Assembly (NCBI GenBank): GCA_018697195.1
Contig: JAGMWU010000028.1
Location: forward strand, 5,895,487-5,959,486
Origin: Certhia americana
Lineage: Eukaryota > Chordata > Aves > Passeriformes > Certhiidae
Direction of reading: 5' to 3'
Length of the DNA: 64,000 nucleotides
A program made the translations under genes and the position numbers. The first letter of the stretch is position 1. Every line of letters begins with the position of its first letter. Of this stretch, positions 24,616 to 37,994 are shown in pieces. The notes under the pieces were generated by a model. It did no database searches, was not told the DNA's origin, and worked only from the letters and a program-made list of their open reading frames with translations.

Positions 24616-27600
24616 GGACAGAGTCAGTCTGGGTAACTTGACACAAACTTTCCTTGTCTTAAGATACCTGTCCAAATCTTTACGCAGATCTCCTCAACAG
24701 AAAACCAAGAGTGACATTTTCATTTTGCTCTTCCTTTGACTTTTTTTTTTTTTCTATACCTAAAGCTGACTGTGCAACCCAACATCAACAGCAGCTGCCT
24801 CTGTGACCAGTGATGGATATCCAGGAGGGTTCTGGTCTGGGCAATGCACACTTGCAGAAGCCTGCATGGGTGGGCATGGAAAGAGCTGGAAGCTCAGCAG
24901 CAAATGTGGGAAAAGCTGCAGAAATTTTGTTCAGTAACTGTGGCAGAAAATAAAATGAAGGTTTTGTGTGGGGGAATGCAGTCTGTGAGCTGCCCAGCAG
25001 ATGTTCCTCTCCAACCATGGAGAGAAGGGCAGCCAGCTGCACAGATGGGGAGCACGGGGACAGTTTTGAAGCGGGAGATAAGGAAGTCTGACACCCATTG
25101 GCTGGCAGCAGAGCAGAAACTGAGAATAAGGCAGTGTGGGCTAAGAGCAGAAGCAGCATGGGTGATGATGCAGTGCCAGCTGTGGGTGTGTGGGACTGTC
25201 CTGAGAGGTGCTCTGTGCATCTGCCCCAGGGAGCCTCTCCTCAGAGAACCCACGGGGAGCAGTGCTCTCCATGGGACAGAACTGGGCTCAGGGTTTGCTT
25301 CTCCCCTGCTGTCAGGAGGATTTACAGCCTGTGGTAGGAAGGCAGCAGCAGTATTGGTAGTAGAGCAGAGGCCTTTGAAAACACAAATGGAATGAAAGGA
25401 TGGTCCGGCATGGCTGGGCCTTGCACCCTGCAGGCAAATCCTCGGAGTCTTTCTCCAGCTGAGCTGAGACCAGTCTCAACCAGGGTCTGCTGCTTCCAGA
25501 GAAAAGGCAGTTTCTGCTGAAACTCCTGCACTGACTGCCCTGGCCAGAAGCCAGAGAGCTTGTGTTCAGAGTGGAGAGTCTTCCCAGGTGATGCAAATGT
25601 GCTGGAGGTAATTGGACAGCACACAGTGATGTACTCTCATTGTTTTGCTACTTGCAGGGGTTTACAATCCAGTTTTCAGGTCTTGGCAAGAGGTAAAGCT
25701 GCTTTTCTTTGTTTTTCAGTGATCTCAAGGGCCAAAACAAGGAAAGGGACTATTAGAGTGTCTCATGAAGAGACAGTGGCAGAGTTGGATTCAGAGAGGT
25801 CACCTACTTGCAAACCTCACTCCCCAGTGCCAGCTGTCCCCAGCACACCTGCCTGTGAAGCACATGTTGTCACATGTGTCACAGGAGGTGTGAGCACACC
25901 CTGCCCATGGCAGGACATGGTCTCTGGACTCCACGTGCATGATCCCCAAGAGCTGCCTGACTCCCAGCTGTGCCCTGTTCAGGGCCCTTCATTTAACAGG
26001 GAAAAGCAGAGTGCAGATTCTGACCACCAAGCACAGAGTGTTTGCATTTCTGTTGGCCCCAGGGAGCTCCCTGGCTTTAGGACACAATGCTCAGAGCATG
26101 GCTGAGGGAGGGCAGGCTGCAGAAAGAGCAGGCAAGGTGTGCTGCATATCACACCCTGGCCAAGAGCCCTCTGTTTGTTCTGGGGGTACCACAGGAGCAG
26201 CTCTGGGTGTTCACTTCCTATCTCCCTCTCTCACCAGGTGTTAGGGACAGTGAGTGTCTCCTGGAAGCCAAATATCCATCTCTCAGGTCACTTTTTGGAA
26301 CATGGGTTGGTAAGGAGCTGGGCAGGTGTTGGTTAGGGAGCAAAGAAGGCAGCACACACAAGAGTGGTGGGGATATCAAACCTTCACACTTAGAGCTTGC
26401 AGCATACATCATCTCCTGGAATCACATGAAATGAGTGTCTTTTCTTTGAAAAAGAATCTTTTCCAGGCCTCTAAAGGTTCAAAGTTCAAAGAAGGCAAAT
26501 AATAGAAACCAAGTATTCTTCATTGTTAATGCTTTACACCAAGCAAGTTGGCAATAGCAGAATCACGAAGGCCTGGATTTGATGGGGTGAAAATTAAATT
26601 ATAGGATTTGGGTGCTTGATGTAATCTATTTATTTACCAAGAAAACATGCTGGGGCCTGTTCCCCTGTTCACTGCAGAACAAACACCAGCAGCCTTGCTC
26701 TGAAATCCCACACCTGCCCCTCTGTGCCCAAAAAAACCTTGGGCCATGTCCTGTTTTCTGTCACCAGGCAGTGTCTCCCAGGCCAAGCTCCACCACTTGC
26801 AGCCTGACTCCAGGACTCGGTTCTTCAAATCCTGCACCTCCACAGCTTTCAGTCAGAGGTTCCCCTGTGGGACTGAGCAGCAACTATCAGAACTGTGCTT
26901 CTTACAGCAATTGTTAAAAGGGGCTTGACTTTTGGAGGCTGGATGTGTTTGAAACCTAAACTGCAGCCACTGCTAGAAGGAAATTGGAGTACACTGAGAT
27001 GGTTGCCTTGAAAATCTGATGCCTCTTTAAGATAAATTAATATATGCATCATTCTTCACACATATGGGGTGTTTGAAGGCTGGAGATGGACATCTCTGGT
27101 GTCAAAAGCAAGACTGGAATTGCTTGCAGTATTGTGACAAGAATGCACTGATGCAGGTGGATATAGCAAGGAGGTAGGAATGCACTATCTGATGGAGCAC
27201 AGAAAACTGGAGCACTGCCTGGAGTTAAGTATTATTGAGATATTAAATTAGTAGACCTATTCCAGACTTTTTCAGAGGCTGAACAGGCAGATCTGCACCA
27301 CAATACTCATTCCTGTAGTCTCAGGGTGATTCAGTGCTCATAACAACTTGTGTCTTGTGGTTTTCCTTTGCATTTCCAAGTAGAAGTCCATTTAAAAATG
27401 GTATTGGGGCACCGGGACCCCAGGCAGCTGTGAGCAAAGGTTGTCACTCCCTGCAACAGGTCTGGATCCAGAGCTGTCTTAAAGCCTTGTGTCCACTGCC
27501 ATTGCCAAGCTGTGAGCACAGCATGTCACACCGTGCTTCCTCCCCTCTGCCTTCCATGTGCTGAGCACCATTGCCTGTGCTCCAGCTGGAGTTTGGAGAT

Positions 27601-27865
27601 ATCTGTAGCAGCCACTGCAGAGTAGCAGTGTTCAAGATGTTCTTCATTCCTTCATCCATGCTCTACTGTTTCTGTTTCTGTTTGAGGTATGAATAAGGGC
27701 ATTAACCTTGTAAAGCTGCTTTGCAGTAGCATTCATCCCTGGTTGGGGCCTGCACCTCCCTCCAGCCCCTGCAGAATTTTGTGCCTTTTCCCTGGTGCCC
27801 CACCTCAGCTCCAAGACACCCCTCAGATGTGTCCCGTGGTGTCGAGCCCAGGACACTCATCTGAT
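24616..27865. other. Unique intronic sequence, nothing recognised
   Basis: About 3.2 kb. A short T13 tract lies near 24741. The open frames of 100-180 residues in this stretch carry no recognisable domain. Confidence 0.45.
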
Positions 27866-28449
27866 TGTCCTGGATGATTTCAGACCCGGGCTGAGAGACC
27901 TTGGCACAGAGTCAAAAACACCTCAGCCTTCGATTTTAGCCCATGGGAGAAGTTACCATCTCTGTGTGAGGATTTACAGGCCACAAGAGTTTGAGTAGAG
28001 TTATAGTTAATTTGTCACAGGGTGAAAAGTAGAACTTTGGGGTTTTTAGAATGGGGGCTCAGGGGGCAAGATGGAGGAATGTGGGTGTGTCCTGTCCTTC
28101 TTATTCTTCTTGTCCTCCTCTTCTGCTGTGATGGTGGCACTTTCTGGTTGGTTTAGTGTAGAGACTGACTGTCCAACAAAGGTGATAGGGATTGGAAAGT
28201 TATCATAAATAATGTACACGTAGCTTTTAGTATAAAAGTAAACACCACCCTGAGGGCAGGGGATAATGCCTTGGACTGACCTGCTGAGAGGATCTCTGCA
28301 AGTCAGGGAGAGAATGGAATAGATAAGGAAAAATAAACATCCTTGGAAAACAGAAGAGACAACTCTTGGCTTTTCTTCGATCACAGGGCTGGGAGAAAAG
28401 GACTTTCTAAATCTCGTGAATCATCAAAACCATCAAAAAACCCAGGACA
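27866..28449 (+). mobile_element. ERV LTR (about 584 bp)
   Basis: The ends form an inverted repeat, TGTCCTGG at 27866 and CCAGGACA ending at 28449. Inside, in plus orientation, are a TATA-like AGTATAAAAGTAAACACC near 28229 and a polyadenylation signal (AATAAA) near 28331, about 100 bp apart as in an LTR promoter and R region. The body (GGCAAGATGGAGGAATGTGG and on) is of a type I associate with songbird LTRs. No target duplication is visible (CTGAT left, ATGGT right), so one end may be mis-set or the flank rearranged. No internal retroviral sequence follows. Confidence 0.72.
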
Positions 28450-28554
28450 ATGGTGGCACATCTGTTTCCAGGGGCAGGGGTTGAACTACAAGCAGTGACC
28501 AGAGCAAGCTGCAGCTTCCCCAGTTTCTGCTGACAGTGACAGTCCATGTCTCTG

Positions 28555-29110
28555 CTGTTATAAATGCATATTATAAAGTTAGCTTTTCACAAATATTAAA
28601 ATAAATGCTATATGTATAAAATTAAAAACTCCGCTGTATCAATGTAGTTTCTTTTATTTCTGCTATGAACAAAATTTTAAAATAATAGTATAATAAATAT
28701 ATTTTTCCTAAAATATAACATAATAATATAAAAAAATCTTTCGTAACTAACTCAGAAAATAAAAATCAAAAAATTCTTCACATTCTTAGATTATGCTGTC
28801 TAATAAAGATATAATAACATACACCATCCACCCTCAAAAAAAATTATTAATCATTTATTATCAAAATATCTGGATGGAGTGGAGCCACAAAAAAAAAGTT
28901 AGTTTACAAGTTTAAAAAGCTCTAAAAAAAATTTTAATAATGCATTAAAGTCTATAAATATGCAACATACTAGTACATTTAAAAATATATTTCTAAAATT
29001 GTAAAGTCTGCTCTTAGCTAAATGCCAAAAACATCCAACCATATACTTTTGCTTTATTGTCTTGTCCCTTATTTTCTTTTATTAAACTTTTAATATTTTA
29101 CCCAAAAAGT
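28555..29110. other. Extremely AT-rich island
   Basis: About 550 bp of sequence whose GC content is roughly one quarter or less by eye, against about one half around it. It starts about 100 bp after the LTR at 27866-28449 and ends sharply before normal sequence near 29120. It is not a simple repeat: A/T runs are mixed without a period. No coding potential and no known repeat was recognised. Confidence 0.75.
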
Positions 29111-29317
29111 AAACCTCATTTTTCACATCTGCCGTCCTCTGGGCCTGACAGTAGAAGCTCAGTCACTGCTCAGGGGTCAGGATGTTTGTAGTGCCTGACT
29201 CTGCTGCCAGAACCCCACCTCCAGCTCAGACTTCTCCTTACAAGAACTGAGAAGCTGTAGAGACACTCCTGGTGCTGTGAGCAGTGGCAGATGGGGCTCT
29301 CCCCTCTTCTGCACAGC

Positions 29318-29803
29318 TCAGAAGGGACAGGGACCTGTTGGAACAAGTCCTGAGAGGTCACCAAGTTGATTAGGGAGATGGAGCACAACTCTTACTAGGA
29401 AAGGCTGAGGAAATTGGGATTGTTCAGCCTGGAGAAGAGAATCTCCAGGTGACTCAATTGCAGCCTTCCAGTGCCTGAACAGAGCTGATCAGGAAAATGG
29501 AGAGAGAATATCTAAAAGGGCCTGAAGTGACAGGACAAGAAGAAATGGATTCACACTGATGGACAGTAGGTTCAGATTGAACATCAGGGAAAAATTCTTC
29601 CCTCTGAGGGTGGTGAGGCCCTGGCACAGGGTGCCCAGAGCTGCTGTGGCTGCCTTACCCCTGGAAGTGTTCCAGGCCAGGTTGGATAGAGCTCTGAGCA
29701 ACCTGGGCTAGTGGAAGGTGTCCCTGCCCATGGCAGGCAGGTGGAATAAGATGAGGTTTAAGGTCCCTTCCAACCCAAACCAGTCTGGGATCCTGGGATT
29801 CTG
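29318..29803 (+). mobile_element. CR1 LINE 3' fragment (about 490 bp)
   Basis: The + strand shows GACAGGGACCTGTTGGAACA, then GGGATTGTTCAGCCTGGAGA, GAGGGTGGTGAGGCCCTGGC and GGTCCCTTCCAACCCAAACC, ending GGGATCCTGGGATTCTG. The order fits CR1 in plus orientation. Confidence 0.88.
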
Positions 29804-32800
29804 CTCAGGCACTGACAAATGGAGCGGCTGTGTCACATTCCCAGCCCCATTTCACAAAAACATCCATGAAGAGCAGCTTGATCCAGCCCTGCCAACTGCC
29901 AGGAACAGTGTGGGGGCCACTCCAAGGGCCCTTCTGGGCACTGACCTTTGGTTTGTGGCTGTGAGAAACAGCTCAAGATGATGTGTAGGCACAGCTGGCT
30001 CACAAGTGGGCACCCATGCAGCCTGCTAAGGAGACATCAGCCATCACCCATCACTCACCAGAACAGACTGGGTTCAAACATCACTTTGGTGTTGTGATGG
30101 TGGTTTCAGATTCCCCCCACAATCCCAGCAGTTGGGTGGGTCATGGTAGCTGTGTCAGGCCTAAGCACAGGGCAGAAGACTTTGTCTTTCTCTGTGTCTA
30201 AGTCCATTGGGGCAATGAAATGCTTCTAATCCTAAAGCTGAGTTCAAAGCATGGGGAAGAAATAACACCATCACTGTTTTCCCCCAGAAACATTTTGCAC
30301 AATTGAACTGAGATAAAAGCAGCAAACTGGAGTCGGATGAGAGTGCTGAACCAGCCTAGGGTGATGCTACTTGTCTCATTGTCATCCAGAGTTGCCTCCT
30401 TCCACCCTAAAGAACCACGGGGACCTGAAGCAAGTCAAGCCATGGCTGTAAAGATGGTTTATACAGGATCAGATTGTCAGCAACTGTTCCAACCATGATA
30501 AGGTGTCTGCCCATATCCCATGGTGCGTGGCCACATCCTGAGTGGGAAGGCAGTCAAACCCCAAAGTATTCCCTGGATTGCCCACACAAATGCTTCAGTC
30601 TCTGTGTCCAAGGTCAGCTCCACTCAAATAGGGCAGAGGAGTCATCTGGAGTTGAGCATGAAGCCAGAGCCCTCCTGTGCTCACACTGCAGGATCCAACT
30701 CCTGTCTGCTGTCCCTTTCCCTGCTGCCTTTGGGCTACAGGTGTAAGCCTGGCCTGGGCTGTACAGAAAGAACCTGCCAGCATCACTGTGTCCTGGAGAA
30801 AGCAGAGAAAAAGGTGGCACAATGCTGCCCTGGGGCTGCAGAGGGCAAGAGGTGCCCACTGCAGCCAATGCCTGCCAAAGCACTGAGCAGAGGAGAGTGC
30901 AGCAATGCTGGAAGACAAACAAGGAAAGGATCCTGTGCTGTCCTGTAACTGCCTCATGGTGCTGTGTCCAGCCTCCACCTCCTGCACACAGTGAGGCTCT
31001 CCAGGGCACAGCACATGGGATATGCCCGGTCAAACATGCACGAAGGATGTGCCCTTCATCCCTGTCCAGAAGCTGCTCCTCTTCTCTACTCAAGCATCAA
31101 ACAGTTGGTACAGATCTGGTGGTCAGCAGAACACATCTGCTGGTATAGCAGGGGCAGGAAGAGATGGTGGTCAGACATCACCCAAATGTCCAAGGATACA
31201 GAAAGCCTGATGTCTGCTCCTCACTTGGTTATCCTCAGCCTCTCATGGTCTGCACAACTCTGGACTCACTCTGTTGTCTCATTAGAAGTCTGCTGTAAAG
31301 GAAATTCTTCGCTTTCATTAGGGCTTCTATCCCCTCTTCTCAGTAATCTTGTCTAGCAAGACTGGGATATGGAGTCTGGCCATGACTTGGCTTGAGAGAG
31401 AGGACTGCAGATGGAAACACTCAAAGTGTGGAGCAGCCCAGCTCCATCAGTTCACAGGTGCAGCTCCTGGTTCTTCCAGACTACAGAAAATGCCTCAGAA
31501 TGCAGAGACTGGTGCAGCTGCTTCTTGTCTCTCCACGGACACAGCAGGCACACGATGTCTGCCCAAGGAAACACAGACTGCATAGACATTTCATTCCCCC
31601 AGAACCTTGGTCTTTCCTGGGAAGAACCATGCCTTGAACTTTCCAAAGGGAAGGTGATGGTGCTCACATCTGGCTCTAGCAAGCTGCAAAGCTGGAGAGT
31701 GCACCTCCATTGACATCCATTGACCTATACTCAACCAGGGAACATGCAGGACCAGCAGGTCGGATGGCCATAAGAGAGATGTTGTGAAAGTCTGGATCAT
31801 GTTATCATAAAGTACTTATTTCTTTCCATTTTTTTCTGATGCAAATCAGTGCCTGGCAGTGAAGTGGGGCACCACAGTGGGAACCAGAAGATGTCCACCA
31901 AGATGATCTACCAGCCCTCAGAGGCTGCTTGCCGCTTAGCTGCTGGGCAGCTTAGCCTCAGGGAAGACAGCTTTGTGGTGCATGGACATGGTTTGGACAA
32001 TGCTGTGGGCAGCAGTCCCCTTCCAGGCCAGCAGAACCCCTTCTCTGAAAACCCTGAGGGATCCCCAGTGGCCCCCAGCACATCCCTGACCAGCATCTAA
32101 GCTGAATGACACCTGTACCAGTGGGCTGGAAGCCTCTGCAAACCAGTCACCCCAGCATCACAGCAGTCTCTTGGAGATCTCTTCCCCACCAGCTCTCTTT
32201 GACCCTTTCCCTGCTTTGTTCTCCTGTATTTTAATATGTCGGATGTTACACAAACCCACTGATTGTTCTCCCTTTTGTGCTGGGGCAGTCAGACAGGCTC
32301 CCCAGACAATAGGCAGGCTTCACCTGTGACTGGGAAGGAGAAGTGGAAGATTTACTGCCATGAGGTAATTGGCTGGAGGAATTTGAACTTTCTTTGCTTC
32401 CGGAACTGCCTCCATTGTCTTGCCCTGTCAGCAAAGCAGAGACAGGGAGGGTCCCAAGCATGGGCTGCTTGCAACAGGCAAGGTTTGCCTTTTGAGCACC
32501 AACTCCACTCACCCTTGGGCTGGGAAGGTTCTCTGTCTCTGGGTGCAGCTTACCCCATCTGCTTTGACACTTCTTTTGCCAGATTTCTCAACCATGACTG
32601 GTTGGTGACCCCACTCTCCCTTATTCAGAGCATAAAAATGTCCCAACCCTATTTTGTTTACCTCATCCGTAAGAATTAAACTTCTCCCTGATGCCTTTGA
32701 TAAGTGCATTAGGACATGACAGGTAGCATCACACGAGTGTGTGGGTGCACAGCAAGAAAGTCAGTGCAAGAAGTGAGGTCTTGTGGGCTGCGTGGGGTGA

Positions 32801-35097
32801 GGAGGGATCTGTTTTCAGCTAGGAAAAACTCTTTTGCCACTTGCAACTGCCTGTGTGGTGCTTTTGAAAAGCCTTTTCACCACCACCCTTTGTGGTGTGG
32901 GTGCAGCAGGCACAGACCAGGAAACATTACTCCATCAACACCAACAGTTCATCATCCTTTCAGGTGCAAAAGGCCACTTTGTTGGGATCCAAAACTTCAG
33001 GCTGCCACATTGCTTACATTCTTGATTGCTCCAGACAGGTGCTATGTCTTTACTGAATGTCTGGTTTAACCCAATATGGGTTGCAGCTGCACAGCTTTAC
33101 ACAGCTTTGTCACAGCCTCTCCTGATGGCTCTGTCTCACTGAGTTTTCCAGGTCCTGGAGGCTGTGGCCCTGAGCACAGGTCACTGCCTAAGTGAGCTGC
33201 TGAGAACGCTAACAGGCAGCTTCAGGACGATGTGTTAGGGGCCCTTTAGCACAGCTCTGCACAGACATTGCCAACAGGTTATCAGGTGGAGACAGCCTGG
33301 CAGACAATCTGGGCAAGGGGTGGGAGCATCAGGTGGGGATATGCTGGAGACAACCACAGCCTTAGACTATGCACCCCAAAAGTTCTGGTGCCTGGGTGGT
33401 GGGAGATGGCAAATAGATGAAATCCATGTCCAGACTCATGCCATGGCCTCTGATATCCCTTCCAGACATCAGTGGGAGATGTCCAGTGATATCTCATCTT
33501 TGATCGTAACATCAGTCTTGTGGTTTTCCACACTAGTACCAGCAGGAAAGCCAGCACCGCTCAGTTTTTGTAAAGCTCTAGATGCAGGACTTCAATGATA
33601 CCAAAAGAGCTATTTTAAATTTTATTTAAGCTTCTGAATTGTGTTGAGTTCTGGTTTTTTTCCTTCTCCTGTCTCTGTCCCCATATGCAAGCTCAGCCAC
33701 TGGAATTTAGGCAGGGATGGCCTGTGAATCCCCCAGAGCCTGTTCTCCTTCCCTGAGTTAAGGTGATCCTTCCCTTCTCACTCTGTGCAAATTCATCCCC
33801 CTACACAAAATAAAGGGAAGGCAGAAACATGTGCAAGAGCAATTTTTCTTTAAGTTTTCTCCTACTCCGAGTCTCATGATGAAGGCAAACATTTAATGCT
33901 GGCCTGGCCACCAGCAGGGGCTTGTCCATCCCCACAGCTCTGGCAAGGCCTTGTCTAACGGAGCCCAAAGCAGGGATCCAGGTTCCAGAGTGAAGTGGTC
34001 AAGCCAGTTGCCCCCAGGCTGTGAGCACAGGGCTGGGGGTGCACCAGACCACTCCATGCCCTTCTTGCCTGGCCTGCTGAGTGGCCAGCACTGGCTTCAG
34101 GAGGATTAGCCTGGGTCACGGCCTGCCACGAGCTGACACTGCAGCATTGATGCAAAACCCATCCTGGACACCCTTCCCAGGACATCCCCATGGACATGCC
34201 GTCTGTGCTTCTGCCACAATGCTGGGAAAATGTGGCCTCAACTGGCTTTTCAATCCTCCGTCCTTGTGCCAGCATGGCAGCACAGGGAGTGGAGAGCAGG
34301 GGAGAGGGCTGGGGCAGGGCAGGAGCCCAACTCTTCCTGGCCCCTGGGTTTCTGCCAGTCCACAAGGATATTTGGGTGCAGGATGTTGAAGAGTCTCTGA
34401 CCTCTGATCAAGGTGTCATGCCTCTGACAGCACCCAGCACTACCCAACTCCCAGGAAACAGAAGAGGGCAGTTTTGTGCACTTCTTTCCCAACTGACCTA
34501 GTTAACAGTTGGCCATGCCACAAAGTGGAATGGTTTGAACTACTTTTGGGACAGGTTGAATACAATTGAAAACCAAACTTCTGTTCTATAAAAGAACCTA
34601 CCAAGCCCAACTCTAAATATAAATCATCTGCTGTGCCAGTCCATCCCAAGGCAGTCCTGCTCCAGAGTGAATTATTGCCTTCCGTTCCTGCTTGAGTGAA
34701 CTAAATGTATTCAGTTCTGTCACGACATGATTGTTCCTTCTCTGCCTTGCTTTGGCACAGAGAACATCACCTCCAAGACAAGCAAGCTGAAAGACAAGCC
34801 CTGGACATTGCCTTGCTGCTCAGCAGGCGTTAGGTTATGACAAGTTTTCTCCTCTCAAGGCAGCCATTCTGCAGATGTGGCATTGCTGCTCTTCACAATT
34901 TTCAGGGCCTTACTTGAGTGTCTTTGAAAATCCCAGCCTGCACAGGTAGTCTTCTGTCTAAACAACTGCTTCTCATAGTTGTGACTGAAGTAGTGGCATA
35001 AACCAGGCTGAAAAATCAAAGTGCAAACCTTAAGGGATATTCTGCTGCCCCATCATTGCAATGGGCAGCTCCTCTCAGGGCATAGCAGGGGATTAGA
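29804..35097. other. Unique intronic sequence, nothing recognised
   Basis: More than 5 kb without a recognisable transposon, the longest clean stretch in the window. Several open frames of 100-160 residues occur but none shows a known domain or splice-flanked exon structure. Confidence 0.45.
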
Positions 35098-35260
35098 ACC
35101 ATAGGATCATAGAATTACAGACTGATTTTGGTTGGGAGGCACCTTAAAGCACATCTATTCCAACTCCCCTGCTGAAGGAGGGGACAGGGTTAGTTGGGGT
35201 TAGGGTTCCACCAGACCAGGCTGCTCAGCATTGCATCCAGCCTGATCCATCCTGTATCCT
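35098..35260 (-). mobile_element. Short CR1 LINE 3' fragment
   Basis: The + strand reads AGGATCATAGAATTACAGAC, then TTTGGTTGGGAGGCACCTTA and AGACCAGGCTGCTCAGC: a diverged CR1 3' end in minus orientation. Confidence 0.8.
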
Positions 35261-37994
35261 TGTGATGCACTTCCCGGCTGGTGGAGAGCATAACCTGAAT
35301 TCAGGGCACATGAATCCATGATAAAATGCACAGGCACAGGGTTCTTATTCCCTCACAGCCCTTCCCCACCTCTCCTGTGTCTCTCAGCCACTCTGCTCAG
35401 AGTAGGACCCTGCTGACCTGGCTGCTGGGGTTCAAAGCAGACAAAAGACACAACTGGGAACTGTCTCTGCCAGTTCTGGGCTGGACACAACCATTGTGAC
35501 ACAACCATTTGGGCTCTTTGTTTGCCCATAGTTTTGGCCAAGTCTTCTGGGACTTGATGCAGTTTCCCACCCAGGGGCTTTAAGTGCAATCTGGGATAGC
35601 CTGTGGTGTTTCAGACATCCCTGTGGATACAGTGCAGGACCCCCAGCTCCTGTGCCTGAACACAGCTCAGAGTCAAGACCAGGGTTCCATCAGGGCCTTT
35701 CCTGCAGGGGCAATGCCTGACAGCTGCAGGGTCCCATGGTGGTAACTTACTTTTGAGCAGCAAAAGGATCCCCCAACAGAGCCCAGGGAAACTAGGCTTT
35801 TCTCTGACTAAGCTCCCAAGAGGAAAAACTGCTCTCCATCAAATGCAAAAATTTCCAGGCAACAGAGATGTGCTAGAATTTTTTGAATGGAAATATATCG
35901 GAAATGTTTGAGCCTGAAGTGAAGGATTTTGTTTCCATTGGGGTTTCATTTTACTTTTGATTTTTCCAAATTCAGCCTCAGGTTAGTTTATGCAGGTGCT
36001 GCCTGACATTGAATATTGCATTGTCATGGCTTGGCTTTTAGTGAATGAAATGTTTTGATGTGAGCATAAAGTATTTTAATCAGCCATTCAGACATTCTCA
36101 ACTACAAAATTTATCAGATTTGGTCCCCTGTAAGGTGTTTCCAAATTTTGCCTACTTCCAAGTAGTGACAGACACAAACTGCACTAGACTCAGCATCAAC
36201 TCCAACCCTCCATTTCTCCTTTACTGCTTTAGTTGCCAGTCTCAGGGCTTTGGAATCAGCTTGTCCCAAGGGCAGTGGTGAGATGTGGTTCTCTGCCAGA
36301 TGGTTTAGCTGATATGAGGGCATTTGATCTTGGAGGATCTTAATGACTCTAAGATTCTATACATGATTTGGTGTTACCCCCACTGAAATGTGACTTCCAA
36401 AGGGAGAGGCAGTCTGGCCCAGTGGTTTCCCAGTAGTGCTTTGTCCCAGTTCTTCCCCATTTCAGCAGCTTTTGCCCCACTTCTGTAGCACTTACCCACA
36501 GTGACTATACAGCCTGTCGGAGGCTTCCTCTGATTTTGGGTAAGCCAGAGAATTACAGGAACAGTTGTGTTCTGCTGGACCCTCTCAGTGTGATAAAACC
36601 CAGTGTGCTGACCTGCACTTCTGGCCAATTCCAGGCTATGGAGTTCCTGCCCACCAGCCACAGGCTCAGCCACTGGCTCTGCATGGTCTGGAGGTCAATG
36701 GAGCAGGGCTGGAGACAACAGCAACCAGATGCAGAGATCCCTGAACAGCCCTAGGTGGGGCAGAGCTGGCAGTAGAGCAGGGATGTGTGAAAAGTGAAAA
36801 GAAACAGGACAGAGGTGGCTGCTCTGGGCCAGACACACAAGGAGCTCTTGCTCAAATTAATGGTGGGCACCACAGAAAGAGTGCATGAGGGCTTTCAGCT
36901 CTCCATTAGAGGTAGAACTCCCTAATTCTAATACTGCCTTTCCTTAGACATCAAACTGATACTTTCCCAGAATATGTGGGGCCAAATCTACTTTGTGCAG
37001 ACCTTCCTCATGCAATCAAAGGAAGGATGTGGGTGACAGTGGCCACAGGAACCCCCAGTCTGCAGCTGGAATCGCGTCTGTGGCAGGTGTGTGCAACCCA
37101 CACCATCTTCCCCTCAGCCTGCCCCTGAAAGGAGAGCCAGAGCTCTCAGCAGGTTCTCTGACCTGGACACGGGTACCAAGCTGGTGTCTGAAAGCCAGTC
37201 CCAGCCAAGTGCACACTCAGGAAGTACTTGGGTCACATGAGGTATCCAGCACAGCTAGCCTGTCACTCTCAGGTGTTTGCTCATGGAAATTCACCAAGAG
37301 CCTCTGGGAGCCACAAGAAAACAACTTTCAATAACTTCTGCTTCTGTGTTATCCTCAACCTGTCTGGATCCACTAGTTGGTCCTAGGAATCAGTAATTTA
37401 GGCACCCTTGAGCCAGCTGTAGCACTGAACAATCACCCTGAATAGTCGCAGAGAGATCTATTCTATGTTAATTTGTCTTGTATCTTTGTCTTGTGTCTAT
37501 ATAGAGAAACTCTATGGAATTCTTTACTAGCAATTTGTACATAAAAAGTACATCCTCTTGCTGCATCAAACCAGCATCATGCTCTCTGCCACACTGCTCC
37601 TCACTCATCTCCTGCAAGCAGAAGAGTCCTGCTATCTGCACATGTACATTGACCCAGATCCTTACACCTTGTTCCATCTCCTGTGATCTGTGTGCTTCAT
37701 CAGTGTCTGCCTTTTTCATACACTTCAACAAGCCTTGCTCTCCAGGTGGATCAGTTACTCTCCCAGGAATATTTCCATAGAAATTCACTGCTGTTCCTAC
37801 CCCGTGGACTCCAAGATTTGTTTGACCATTATGCAGGTGGCACAAGGTGGGCTGTCAATCCCTTTACTCTGTGCTTTGGTGTAAACTGCCCATGGAGCTC
37901 TGGGAGCTGTGGGCAGGACGTGGAGCAGGCAGGGCAGGCTGTAGAGGAGCAACTGATTTCTGAGGTACTGTGGTGTGGAGGACAATAAGTCCCC
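35261..37994. other. Unique intronic sequence with one possible CR1 tail
   Basis: 36322-36365 (GATCTTGGAGGATCTTAATG, then CTAAGATTCTATACATGA) resembles the last 40 bp of a plus-strand CR1 but is too short to be sure. The rest is unrecognised. Confidence 0.4.

Noticed and set aside
35150..35215. Telomere-like GGTTAGGG words
   Set aside because: Only one TTAGGG-like word in a diverged CR1; not a tandem array.
37468..37845. Minus-strand open frame of about 125 residues next to the putative LTR
   Set aside because: Examined for gag or env features; none recognisable.
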